NCBI GenBank assembly: GCA_012861695.1
Contig: JAAOOA010000399.1
Span: 14,801,248 to 14,865,247 of the forward strand
Reading direction: 5' to 3'
From: Trematomus loennbergii
Taxonomy: Eukaryota > Chordata > Actinopteri > Perciformes > Nototheniidae
Length of the DNA stretch: 64,000 bases
In this document: positions 1 to 16,642 of the stretch, piece after piece
Layout: each line of letters starts with the position of its first letter
Position numbering within the stretch: the first letter of the stretch is position 1
Notes under the pieces: generated by a model
The model's database searches: none
Told to the model about the DNA's origin: nothing
Seen by the model: the letters and a program-made list of their open reading frames with translations, nothing else
Made by a program: the position numbers and the translations under genes

Positions 1-1324
1 ATTAAAAGTGTATCTAAAAGTTAAGCTGATTAAGTGTTTCTTACCAGATGAATACAATGATTTTACTTTCTGAAAAATGTCTATCAATTGATATTCCCCT
101 TTCTTACTCAATATTGATGTAAGCCAAACTTTTACAAAATAATGTTGTTGGTACAATATGAGTGTTTCATTGCACTCAAACACTTACAATGTCTCCCATA
201 TACCATGACAAACAGATGTAAGCATGTTTACCCACGTGTTATACTCTTGTTATTGAGTTCCCCTGGCATATTTCACCTAAAGCTACTCCCTGTGGATACT
301 GCCTGGAACCACATGTTTTGGTTGACATCCTTCCAAGCCATATAAAGAGAATTACATTTTAAAACATACCTAATAAGTCAAGAATGCTTATTATCTGATC
401 CAGATACGGACATGTTCCATATGTTCAGCCTACAGTTGGTATAGCAAAAGAAACAGAGCAGAAAACATAATTTGTTTGAAAATCTGTGCTGCCACAAGGG
501 GGAACCATTATTCTAGTTTGATCTAAACTAGATTAAATATGCTGTGTGCTCAAAAGCTCAGGTACACTTATTACCCTAAAACGCTATAACCACCTGAAAA
601 ACAAGAGATGGAGTTGATAAAAATGTGCAGACACTCGATGTGGAAACTATTTACAAAGTGAATTTCATATGACATCATAAAGGACAAACACTGTTTGATC
701 TGAAGCACAGGAGTCTGCTGAAAACATTGAAAGCAGCCTCTATGTTGTGAAATACATTCCTTGTGTATTTTGCTTTGATGATGGGTCTTTTTTTTGCTGC
801 TGCAATGAAGATATTGAAATTAAGCCATGCCTTGAGAGTGGGTATTATCTTAATTACCTTATTATCATTCATGCATATCATCATTCGGTGCAACAACCCA
901 TAACATATAATAATATCACTATAAAATTCTTGTTCACAAAGAGATGCTGCTTTGAAAGGCTTAGCAACCATTATAGCAACTATCTGAGTGCCCATTTGCA
1001 CAGAGTAAAACTTTTGTATAATCTGCCCTAACTTCTTAAAATGTCGTTCAAATGGATTGGTTTGAAGCCTGTGAAACATCAAGATAATTGTTGTGATCAT
1101 TCCTTGCTTGTCAAGGTCAAATCAGTACATCAACTACAAGAACCACACTAGGAGTAGAGGATTGTGTGCACATGAGGTTTGTATTGTCTGTTTAACTCAA
1201 TAAACAAAATGGTGTAATGGCCACTGCAGTGCCACTGAGGATGATTACATTTTTGAAATGGGGGACTCGCAATGTTGCCAGATTGCTGGATTACAGGAAG
1301 CCTGGATGGCTTTCAGCTGGCCCC
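1..1324. other. sequence 3' of oxtr, no gene recognised
   Basis: Open frames here are short and of low complexity, with no similarity I recognise. Part of it may be the 3' untranslated region of oxtr, which ends its coding region at 1325 on the minus strand. I could not place its polyadenylation site. No repeat family was identified. Confidence 0.5.
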
Positions 1325-5737
<4,413 letters not shown>

Positions 5738-5919
5738 CGTGCGCAAAAGCGCAAGTTGGCGCAGCCCTCGATCACATCACAAAACAGATCCAGGACCTCT
5801 ATCTGCTGTCTGGTGGTGCAGTTGCACTACGCACTTTACAGCCAGCTCAATATATTTTAAAGTTGGTTTTAATTGCCTTCAGGTTGAATTACTGTATGAT
5901 CCAAAAAGCACCACTCTAG

Positions 5920-6067
5920 CCTGAAGAGGAACAACATGAACAATCTTAATTAAAACTCTGAATCCTTGCACATTTACAGTATCTAAAACTTTTGAACTAT
6001 AACAATCAGTTAAAAAATAATATCACCTTAACATTACCCAAGGGACTGTGTACAAACGAAGCTTACC
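5920..6067 (-). other. oxtr: putative intron in the oxtr 5' UTR
   Basis: On the minus strand, CTTCAAAG followed by GTAAGC at 6066 is a strong donor, and a pyrimidine-rich stretch ending CTCTTCAG at 5921 is a strong acceptor 183 bp before the start codon. This predicts a short 146-bp intron (6066-5921) in the 5' UTR, with a non-coding first exon upstream of 6067. A non-coding 5' exon is also known in mammalian OXTR. This is inferred from splice motifs only. Confidence 0.55.
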
Positions 6068-6248
6068 TTTGAAGCGAGTTATTATGGTGTCTCGGAGCAG
6101 TTCACTCGCTGCCTCCAGATTGATATCTGATTTGCAAAGGCTCTGTATCCTACCAATGTCCGTATCCCCCTCCCCTCATAATACTTTCCTCTAGCAAAAT
6201 ATCTATCTGGGTCCAGTACAAGCACACTGCACGTAATACTTATTTCTT

Positions 6249-6383
<135 letters not shown>

Positions 6384-6404
6384 CCCTTCTGTCTCCCCCC
6401 CCCC

Positions 6405-9400
6405 GCCCCTGTAACTAAAGTTTAGGTTTTGACTTTACGTTTTTTGTAAAGTCAAATGTCCCTTAAAAGTATTTAGTCGATGCTATCATATTGGACCTAT
6501 AAGTCAATGATTTTAGCATCTACAATATTTGAATTAATCACTTATTGGATTCAAAGACAGGAACATTTCAGTCTAAACAGCCTCCCTCGTTTTCGAAAGA
6601 ACACTATGCTATCATTAGTGGGTCATTACAGGTAATTAAACTAAACTAAAGCATCAGTCACCATGGCAGTGAGTTATTAAATCCAGTTTCACATTAACAC
6701 AGGCAACAAAAGGCTGATGGGAGTAATTGTAAATGTTTTACTGTCAAAAACCGAACCAAACCAAACAGCTGTCAAAGATAAATAACTCCCTATAGCTATA
6801 TTGAATTCCTTAAATTCCTCCCTGAACCTTATAAAGGATGTCTACTGTAAATTGATGCTCATGCTGTTCCAAATCTATTTTTCAGGCACGTGCAGTACAA
6901 TGGAGCAATATTTTTGTTTAAATGTCAGATATCTTGTTCCTGAATGAAACTCTGTATTTATTTCTTATTATTACGTTTAGCCAATTTAAACTAAATCATT
7001 GTTTTTTCATTCCATTTGTCTGTATTGAGGGCAGCAAGTCAGCTGTGCTTCTGAAACTGGCACGAGTTAAATAATGCATTTGACGCACTTGCAGGTGCTG
7101 TATTGTCAGTGCCTTGTCCAGCTGAATAGCTCTCTTGATAGATGTCTTGTGTTTCGATGGATACTATCTGATGATGGTGGCAGATAAATGCGTTGCTTCT
7201 GTTTCCAGGAATAGCAGACCAGGAAAACATACATGAGCAAAAACAAGACTAACATACTTTACTGAATTTGCAGGCAGACACAGCCTCTTTTCCAGTAAAT
7301 GGAAAACTAGGATTATCATTTTTGACTTTTGGCAGCATTTTCCAGGACAAATTCCAGATCGCCGCCATGAATTATCATCCTGGATCAATTTTGAACTTTT
7401 AGACCTGCCATATGCAAGTTTTGGTTAACAAAATAGTCATTTGGGGTCAATATATCATAACGAGTTGAGGATGTTTCATGTAAATCAAGGTAATTTGTTC
7501 ATCAAGACAGGGTGTAATTTGATTGAGAGAGCAACATCACATTTTGTTAAATGGATGCTCGGTCTTGATTTTTGTATGCAAAGCATGCAACATTAACCTC
7601 TTTTTAACTAAGTGCAGACACAAATAATATCTCTTATGCAAAATAACAAAAACTTGGTTTGAAAATGGTGTGTTCTTTTAGAACCTCCACATCAGAGTAA
7701 GGAAAATAACGTTTTCCCAGGTTATTTAAACTGCAGATATCACATCATAACATAATGCATGGAAAACATATATCATAAAACATGATAAAGACACTAAAAG
7801 CAAAAGAAAGGGTCTTGCAAAATCGAAATGCATAATTGACTTAACGTTCTGTCTAGAGGTGGGCAGAAAAAAGAATAATGAAAAAACATAAATTACAACT
7901 ACAAAATCTGGGACAGGATGTGCAAGAATAGAAATAATGGGGCATCCTTTATCCAATGGGTATGAGAGGATTGTTCCAGTGCAACACAATTACACACCTC
8001 ACTAACAAAGTGAGAACTCTACAAGTTTAGTTTACATTGAATTGGACGCCAGCGAAAGCCAAACCATAAGCAGACCTTAAGTAACATGTAATACAACTTA
8101 CATCAGTGCCAGGATAGATGCCAGCTATATGTTACAGAGGTTCTTCTTTACATTGTAAAACCCTTTGGCCGCCAATAATATGTTTTTGATTCCTCAAGAA
8201 AGTATATGTGGATGTTTTTATTCAACTATAATGACTTCAAGGCCCCAAGCAGCCACTTAGTTTGTTTATGCCCCAGGCTCTGAGTGTATCTGCCAAAGGG
8301 CTGTGCAAAGTTTTTGTCATTTATTCAGCAGCATCTGAAGAAGTCACCAATTTATCACGGCAAACTGCTTTAACATTATTCAGTTTTAGCAGTAGGACAC
8401 TTATGTCTATAATGAATAGTAGTAGGCTACTTGGCACCATGGCCCTATTGCTTTCCTGAAGAATGCAGACTGTTGTGCACACATTTAGATGGAACAAGAA
8501 ACATCATTTGAATCATTTATATTTTAAATTATCTTTTGATGTCATTTTAACGGAGGTGATCTCAAGTTTATGTAGAGTTTCATTATCTGCTAATCGTTTT
8601 TGAATGGAGATGCCCATAGCAAAGCATAGCATGTTTGGCACAGGAACATATTGGCATATTGAAGATGAAACACGAAAGCAATGGTTTTGTTAAAAAAATC
8701 TTTATCGGATGGTTGTATGGCTGCAAGCAATCTAAAGTCATGTTTTCTTGATGCCAAATTGACCGTGCCACCTGTAAGACATAACGTGGTGTGATTAGCG
8801 GAGTTAGGAGATATATTTTCGTGATGTTAATAAACATGTATTAATTGATTAATAATGGGGATTTAATGCTTTGCTCAAAGGTTACAGTTACATGCAAAAA
8901 CCCCATCACAACAGTGCTGCGGTCACTTCATACTTCAAGTGCTTTTACGAGTATCTTAGATCACTAATTTGATTACTGCAAAGACTAATTTGTTGTAAGA
9001 GTAACTGGGCAGGTGTAACGGTATTTTATGTAAACAGACCTGACTATAGCACCCCTGTTTTTGGTAGCACCTAAAGGTGAGGAATGACATGGCATTTTGT
9101 GTATTTGGTTGTCTTACCCTCATTGTGTTTTCCCCATTTATCTAATATTTTATCCTCAGTTTTTTTATTCAGATATTTTTTATGTGTTTTACATTGTGTA
9201 AGTAACAGTTTTACTGTTTCACAAGGGTAAGGAAGTGGTGATGGCATCATGCTCCTCAAAGAAAGTTTCTTGTCCAAATGTCAGTGATTGTTAAGTTGAA
9301 GTCTGCTTAATGAATAAAGGTCATTGGTGAAACTTGCCATCGCTAGTTTTTACATTTTACTCCAGCTGTCTGGGAACTTGACAACAGAGTACAAGCTATT

Positions 9401-11309
9401 TCACTCCCCAGATCTGGAATGAACACTAAAAAAAAGTGCCCATAGCTGGATGGGGTTTCAAGTACTGGTGGTAAAGTTTTTGGTGGGGTAAGTTAAGAGT
9501 GGATGTGTCTATCATTACCTGTAAGGGGAAATGGCCTTCTCTTCCTGACAGTGCTTTCTGTGCAGTTACTGACTGTAAATCTATATGTAACCAGTTATCT
9601 TGTTTCATAAGCATTTACGACCATACACCACATTTATCTTTTACTGTACAGCTTAGACAGTGTATATTTAGCATATGTTGCTAAGCATAAGCTTGTTGTT
9701 TTCCCATAAACCCATTGTTACTTCAGTACAACACTACCAATAGCAGTACAGGCACATTGCATTAGCACGCCAGGACACATACTCTATGACATAGAACAGG
9801 AAAAGGAAAAACAAAAATCTTGTTTCACACAGAGACCTTGACATGAAACAGATGAGTGTCACAAAAAAATGGCTCTTCAGCATGGAGACTGGCATGCAAA
9901 TAGACACAGGCTGGATCCTGACCATACATAAACTCTGTGTGACAAGTGCACTTGGCATCCGAACACTTCATCAGCATTTAAAAATCAAGTTGGCGTGTTG
10001 TGACAATCTTTTGACTTGGTGATGTAAGTGTAGAGGCATCCGGCTGTGGGAATGCGATAACAAACCGGTGTGTTGGTTCAGCTGCCCCGTGGTTTCTGTG
10101 CACTCACACAGGTATAAACCAGCAGTCACTCTCTGTTCCTAACCTAAAGCATGTGTGTGCTGGTGGAAGAGTCAGAAATCACATGCACAACTAAATCATG
10201 TTAGCGTGATGAACAGAAGGTTTGTGTGAACACTGCAAACTAAAACAAACGTTGTCTCTAGAAGACAATCTTTTTCCAGTTAAATGTGCCTGTTGTGCTC
10301 ATGACACATTATGTCATCGTTTCTTTCTTTTTTTTACAGATGGTAACTCTTTCTCTTCGGTGCATGCTTTTTAAAAATATTTTAGAACAAGCCTTTCTAA
10401 AGGCTTAATTTCCAAAATCTGATTTCCAAAATAAAAGTGGTTAACAGTTCAATAACACTTTTTTGATGTTACTAAATCATATAACTAACGTCCACAGTTC
10501 ACATTACCTACGAATACCTTACAATATTAATAATACTAATTTAAAGTGTTAAGGAAATAGTGTGATCAAATGTATTAACATTGCTAACTGTAAACTGTTT
10601 CTTTGATTAGGTCGTATCTTGGAAGTGACCTTTAAATGTATGTGTAAAACAGATGTGTTTGGACAAGGGGTTTTTATGACAGGATGAGTGGAAGGATTTT
10701 ACGATAAGGCGTTATCTGTATATCTAATTTGTTCTTTGTAGGGTGTGAGTTTTTGCTTACAGTGCCATGGGGTATCAGCTGGCCTCACCAAATGTTGTTT
10801 GTAATGTAAAGCTTTGATGTTTCACTCAGAACACTACGTGCTCTTTGGTGGAGACGTCATACTTGCAAGTATAAAAGATCTTTGATACCTTGAATACGAA
10901 TATTGTGTTGCTGTACGTTTGTTACCTAACTGATCATTTTCTTTAGACCGCAGCTGATTTTAAGTTGCTACGACAAAAGAGAACATTCAAAATAAATAAG
11001 TAATATGCAGAATGGTATTTATGAAAAAAAGTGGAACTAAAGAAAATGTTGGATAAATGGAAGACTCTCTCAAATAATACCTGAGTATGATCTCGACTCA
11101 AGATGATTTGAAAAAGTCGGGATGTTGCAATAAAAACTTTATTTTAACTTTAATAATTTTCTCCAACTTTAGAAAAAAAAAACCCTCAACCACGTAAAAG
11201 AATTTGAGGGATGATGTGACTTCAAATCCAGTAGGATTCTCATACGAGCCAAAACGGGTTGAGGAGGCAATTATGTTTTTGTGTTTATTTATTTTTTAGC
11301 CCTGCTAGT
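6405..11309. other. intergenic DNA upstream of oxtr
   Basis: About 4.9 kb of AT-rich sequence with only short chance reading frames. I recognise no exon, RNA gene or repeat family. It may contain oxtr regulatory DNA, but conservation cannot be judged from one sequence. Confidence 0.45.
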
Positions 11310-11754
11310 GGTGCAGCCATAGGCGGATTTTGCGGGGGTCTGCATTGCCCCCCCTAGTGGCTGAAATATGTTACAGCATTACTACGTCGAAAACTGTTCC
11401 AATACAAATATTTCATATATCAATATTTTAATAAGGTAGGACACTGGTTAATAATATTGTAGCGTGTTCAAGTAACCAAGGGATATAGTAGTTATCAAAT
11501 AAGTATAAGATGTGCACAGTTATGATAAGTTTTACAATTATGTAACGCACTGTTGTTGGGGGGAGAGACCGCCCCTTCCATATGAGTGTGTGTCTACGGC
11601 GGGCATGGAAAAGTCATACTTAGTGCGGTGAGCGCTGGCTTTATTGCTACTGTATCCGTAGCACCCCACGCAATAGTTGGGACTGTGTACTGACGTCAGT
11701 AAAAAAGGTTTGCCCCCCCAAGCGCAAATGTCAAACTCCGCCTATGGGTGCAGC
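11310..11754. mobile_element. non-autonomous hAT-like MITE with 8-bp target duplication
   Basis: The element at 11318-11746 starts CATAGGCGGA and ends TCCGCCTATG, a 10-bp perfect terminal inverted repeat. It is flanked on both sides by the same 8 bp, GGTGCAGC (11310-11317 and 11747-11754). An 8-bp duplication with short inverted repeats is the hallmark of hAT transposition. No transposase frame is present, so it must have been mobilised in trans. Confidence 0.88.
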
Positions 11755-12551
11755 ATTCAGAATACCAAGCCTGCCATGGAACAGACATCTAAATAGGATA
11801 GCCATAGTTAATGTTACTATTGACAACTGGTCTTTTCTACAGGATATATGAAACTGACTTAGAGAAAAGTAGCCTGTTCTTTAAGGCAGAGCCACTGACA
11901 AAGTATAACAAAAGATAACTCTGTACTTCTATGACTTTGGCCAAAAGGATAAACTTATCTCATTAGATATTCCAAAGTATACAATGATTTTACGCTGAGT
12001 GAGGGAAACAAATAATCACTTTGTTGCCAACATTTTTGTCAGCAACTGAAACAGCATGTGGACACAATTTAAAGTAACAAGGATAAAAGCCAAGTCTTCA
12101 GAGAATCCATACGACAGCGATGTATGCCACTTGCCTCTGGCACTATTCTTAGAGGGTAGCATACCACCACAGCATCTCTAACATCTGCAGCTGAGCTCAA
12201 TTAATGTGAAATCATTGACATGCATCCAAGCAGGGAGTTTGTATGCTTTATTTGGTGATGTGCCTTTTGCTTAAGTGTGCCTTAAAATTCCCTAGAAATG
12301 CAACCCTTACATTTATTTGAATTCTAGTCCAAGTGGCTCAGACAAAAAAAACCTTGTTAAATCCTTCCTGGATACTTTAAACCACGTCATAGTGTTTTGG
12401 TGTCTAATAGGACTCCAAATATGGGAAACTTCAAACTGAACTTCCTTATTGTCTCAATAGACCCTGAGGCAACACACAAGCTTTGTTCATAGTCTATCTC
12501 ACTTGGAAATACTGTTAAAAAAGTATCTGACAGGTTTAGTTTTGCAATAAA

Positions 12552-12640
12552 AAAAGCAAACAGCCACAGTGTCTGTGTGTCAGCAGAACCATTGGGGGAA
12601 TGGTTCTGCTGACACACAGCCACTGTGGCTGTTTGCTTTT
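12552..12640. repeat. near-perfect 42-bp inverted repeat (hairpin)
   Basis: Arms 12552-12593 and 12599-12640 are reverse complements over 42 bp with a single mismatch (T versus C at the tenth base pair from the left-arm middle), separated by a 5-base G loop. The sequence is not simple repeat. It has no obvious target duplication and no similarity to its neighbours. Confidence 0.93.
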
Positions 12641-12745
12641 CTAAACTTTTTTACTTTTTTTGATTGGTTACTTCAGGATGCACAGAAAAATAAAATAAAT
12701 GTGAGTTGAAATGACAGAAGCAAACTGTCTTGCACTGCAATTAAT

Positions 12746-13270
12746 CAGAGGTGGGAAGTAATTAAGTACATTTACTTAAGTACAATTTTGAGATACTTGT
12801 ACTTTACTTGGGTATTTCCATGTTACAGTATGTTACTTCATACTTCTACTCCACTTCAATTCAGAGGATGATTCCACTACATTTATTTAATAACTTTAGT
12901 TACTTTGCAGATTTGGATAAATGGTGTGAAATATAATCAACTCTTAAATAAGACTTTAGTTACACCTGGAGTTAAATTCACAATCTACCCTGCAGTATAC
13001 AAAGTCATTCAAACTAGCTGCACCTTTACAAACTTTGATAAACACTTTAATGCATCAATAATTATAATCAAAACATATCATATATATTATTCTGAAATGG
13101 GTCAATCTGCATAATGAGTACTTTTGATACTTTAAGTATATTTTGATGGCAATACTTTTGCACTTTTACTTGAGAAACATTTTGAATGCAGGACTTTACT
13201 TGTAACAGAGTATTCCTACACTCTGGTACTTCTACTCAAGTGCAAGATCTGAGTACTTCTCCGTTCTCTG
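12746..13270. mobile_element. teleost hAT-like non-autonomous repeat, copy 1
   Basis: The element starts CAGAGGTGGGAAGTAA, has the motif AAGTACATTTACTTAAGTAC, and ends GAGTACTTCTCC...TCTCTG. The flanks CAATTAAT and CAATTTAT differ by one base, consistent with an aged 8-bp duplication. Phrases such as TACTTCTACTCCACT are hallmarks of a repeat very common in fish genomes. A related copy lies at 61697-62248. Confidence 0.75.
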
Positions 13271-13525
13271 CAATTTATAGGAACTATTTGTGTAATCATG
13301 GCTTGACCTCACACTAATGTTAAGGAAATGCTTCTGCCCATGATAATATTTAACTATTCCTTTGGGGATATTTTCCGTCTGCGTCAGAAACTTACGACTG
13401 TGTGATATCAGTGGGCAGCCACAGCAGACACTGAAATATGTTCACTGCCCATGAATACTGCATATCATGACCTGCTATTATTCAGCATTTAAGACAGCCT
13501 TTAAAGACAAATGCTTAGAACTATT

Positions 13526-14028
13526 TAAAGGTCCCCTATCATACTGTTTTTCATCTATATATTATAGGTCTCAGATATATTCAAAACATGTCTCTGAAGT
13601 GTTTGGCTCGAAATACCCAACAGATCATTGAAGCATCCCATAAACCCCTCTGTTTCAGCCCTGTTTCAAAAGTGCTGATTCTCTGTCTTTTACTTTAGAT
13701 GAAAATAAGGAGCCACTCCCCACGCCCCTCTGAGAGATGATTGGTTAAAAAAAACACAATGGTGCTCTAGGAGGAGATTCAGGTGATAAGGTGGGGGGAT
13801 GGTTATTGGCTAATGGTTACACAAGCCAAAAAATCGTTATGACATCATAAAGTGGCCAAAATCTGAACAGCTCATTTTCAGACAGGTTTTTATATAAATG
13901 GATCAGGACAAAAAGTGAGCAAATATTTTTTCCTGAAACTTTCAGAATCTTTTAACACAAGGGGGACACATGTTTATGTATAAAATACATGAAAAAGCTG
14001 ATTTATTTGCATAATAGGTGACCTTTAA
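13526..14028. mobile_element. TTAA-flanked MITE (AGGTCCCCTAT ends), copy 1
   Basis: TTAA at both borders (13526-13529 and 14025-14028) encloses inverted ends AGGTCCCCTATCAT and AGGTCACCTATTAT. The interior contains the phrase CTGTTTCAGCCCTGTTTCAAAAGTGCTGATTC (in parts), which recurs at 29490-29522. There is no transposase. TTAA targets suggest a piggyBac-like mover, but this is inference. Confidence 0.75.
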
Positions 14029-16429
14029 TTACTCAATGTAAAATATATACATGATAAATATATCGAGGTGTGTTTACAGATTGTATGAAACAATGAGATC
14101 AGTTTAAGAGAAAAGGAGAAAAGTATCAAATACAAAGTTAACAAGTGTCTATTTTACACTAAACTATACCAGATGGGGCTGATCCAGGATCAGATGTGTT
14201 TGAGGTGTGGAGAGGTATTGTATCCTCCTCCATGAAATGTGGTCATTACAGTGCATGAAGAATGGCCTTGGGCAGTCAAAAGCAAGAACAGCAAGAATGA
14301 GTCTAGCTGTATTAATCTCCAAAAAAACTGAATCTTAATCGTTTTTCTTTTTCAGTTTTGTATAAATCCACCCCTCCTTCAAGGAATACTTTTTTGTAAT
14401 TAAGGTCTCATAAATATCATGGATAATTATGTGGACAGAAATGTTTTACTTGCCTAGACTGTGGAGCTAAACTGTAAATACAAAACACAGCCCCAATTAA
14501 TTATGTTTTCAGTCTGTATTTACAAATGATCTATTTTCCACTGTGGGGTCTCTTAAAGACTTTGAATAGATCTAAGGTATTCTCTGGATATTTGTTTTTT
14601 CTTTATAGTCTATGAAGTACAGTTTCAGTATTCAATGTTCTATGTATTGCTGTCTTTTTGTAATGATTCAAGGCAGAAACCAGATCTTGTTGACAATTTT
14701 GAGATAAAAAACAAACAAATAAGGTTGATTTAACTACATTTTTAACACTTAATTATCTGTCCTTGTGTTGCTCATCATTTTGTAGTACAACAAAACTGGA
14801 ACAGTGATGACGTCGTAATTGAGTCGTAATTGAGTGCATTTCATTATAATTTTTAAAACCTGAGTAATTTAGCTTAGCAGTGGAATACTTTGTCACATTT
14901 TATTGCACTTCACAGAAACATTTCTCTGCTGCTTTTTTGGTATCAGTCCTAGGATACTAATGTATGTAATGTACCAATAAAACAAGAGATTGTGTTTACT
15001 CTCTTTTTTTCTAGTTGTTATCAGTACTTCACTGTCAATGCTTAATGGATGTCTTTTGTAGGTCAGTCTAACTTTAGCTTGTCCTAGGATATTCTGAGAT
15101 GTTGTCCTCAGAGCCAGACCATGACCAAAATGGAAAACCATCACCAACTCTGGTTAATCCAGGCCAGGAGCGTGTGAAAAATGAATACATGTTATTATGT
15201 GATATAATGTGATGACAGCAGATTTAGGGTGGTGGGTTGATAAGTAAACATGCAAGAAAAGTAAGTGTCAGTAATCAAAACATGTATGTTTTCGAACATA
15301 GATTTCCCCCGAAACTGTTCCCCGATGCAACTTTAAATATTTCCCATGTAGGTCAACATTATTTTGTTCACGGTTAGGGTTAATAATACATATTATTAAA
15401 ACATGTAATACGTGATTGTTTTAAAAAGCACAATGTATAGCAAAGAGAAGTCCAGCACAAACATTTTCAACACTTTGAAAGTAATATAGAAGCATTTGTA
15501 TTCAACACCGGCATTTTCTATTCTTTTAATAATTACATCATTGCATGACACCCTCTTTAACATGCTGCACTGAGGAAAATTCAATTGACAGCTCAACATT
15601 TTGGGAATAAGTGCAATCTCAAGGAATCTCAAGGAATGCTACATATGGTGCACATTACCCTGCCCATTTATATCCTTTCCCATCGTTGGGGCTGTACATA
15701 TTTATCATCTGTCTCTGTGGTAAAAAGCATTTGATTAAATAATAAAATATAATGTTTGTTATTTATTACTGACGTTAAGTAAATGTATTCTTTCATGCTC
15801 CAAGCAGAGATGACACCGAACACTACAAGAACTGCAGCGATGATTTCCCATTGTAGGAATAAATGACAGACATGTGAAAGCCACCAAAACAGCTCTTTCA
15901 ATTCAAGCTATGTGAAATGTTAGGCTGTATTTAGGGTGTAAAGATGCGTCAAAAGAACAGTTCAAAGGAAATATGCATTATGCCAATAGTTAGATGAGAA
16001 TGTCGACACCATACTCTCTGCTTGCTAGCTTCATATTAGGCCTAAAGACATGATAGATCTTTTCATCTTCTGTTTTTGATAAAGAAAAAAAGAGTATGTT
16101 TTCCTTTTTCACAGCAAGGCTGCCAAAAGCTGCTGAACAAACATCATGATTTGATTCAATTTAAAGTTTTTCTCATCCACCCTTGTTTTAATTTTCTCAC
16201 GCAAAACTGGAGGAGTCAGAATTAGTTACAGGCTTGTGTTATGTTTATAGAATAAATTGGATAGCAGAACACCATCCTACACAGAGGAAATTACATATTT
16301 ACTGTGAAGACCGCAATTAATGTGAATCATCTTCTATGTGACCTTTCACATGTCTGGATCATATGAATGCACATTCCTAAAAAACTGTTTTCATTAAGTT
16401 ATGTCAATGCACTTTGATTTATAGCTTAC
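14029..16429. other. intergenic DNA
   Basis: AT-rich sequence with no recognisable coding exon or repeat family. Reading frames are short and without motifs. Confidence 0.45.
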
Positions 16430-16642
16430 GCACTGAAAAAACTGAAATGTTGGCTTTAATTGCATTTATTATGTCAACACATTTCACATAACTGTATTAG
16501 GTTAGTTGAAAGCAATATTAAGTTGAACCTGCTATTTTTTTATTTAAACTTAATGTTATTGCTTTCAACTAATCTAATACAGTTATGTGAAATGTGTTGG
16601 CATAACATTTATTTTAAGTCAACGTTTCCGTTTTTTCAGTGC
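16430..16642. mobile_element. palindromic MITE, 213 bp
   Basis: The ends are GCACTGAAAAAAC and GTTTTTTCAGTGC, perfect inverted complements over 13 bp. The arms continue to pair through most of the element: CACATTTCACATAACTGTAT on the left matches ATACAGTTATGTGAAATGTG on the right, and further complementarity reaches the centre. The whole unit is a foldback element without coding capacity. No clear target duplication was found. Confidence 0.82.
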
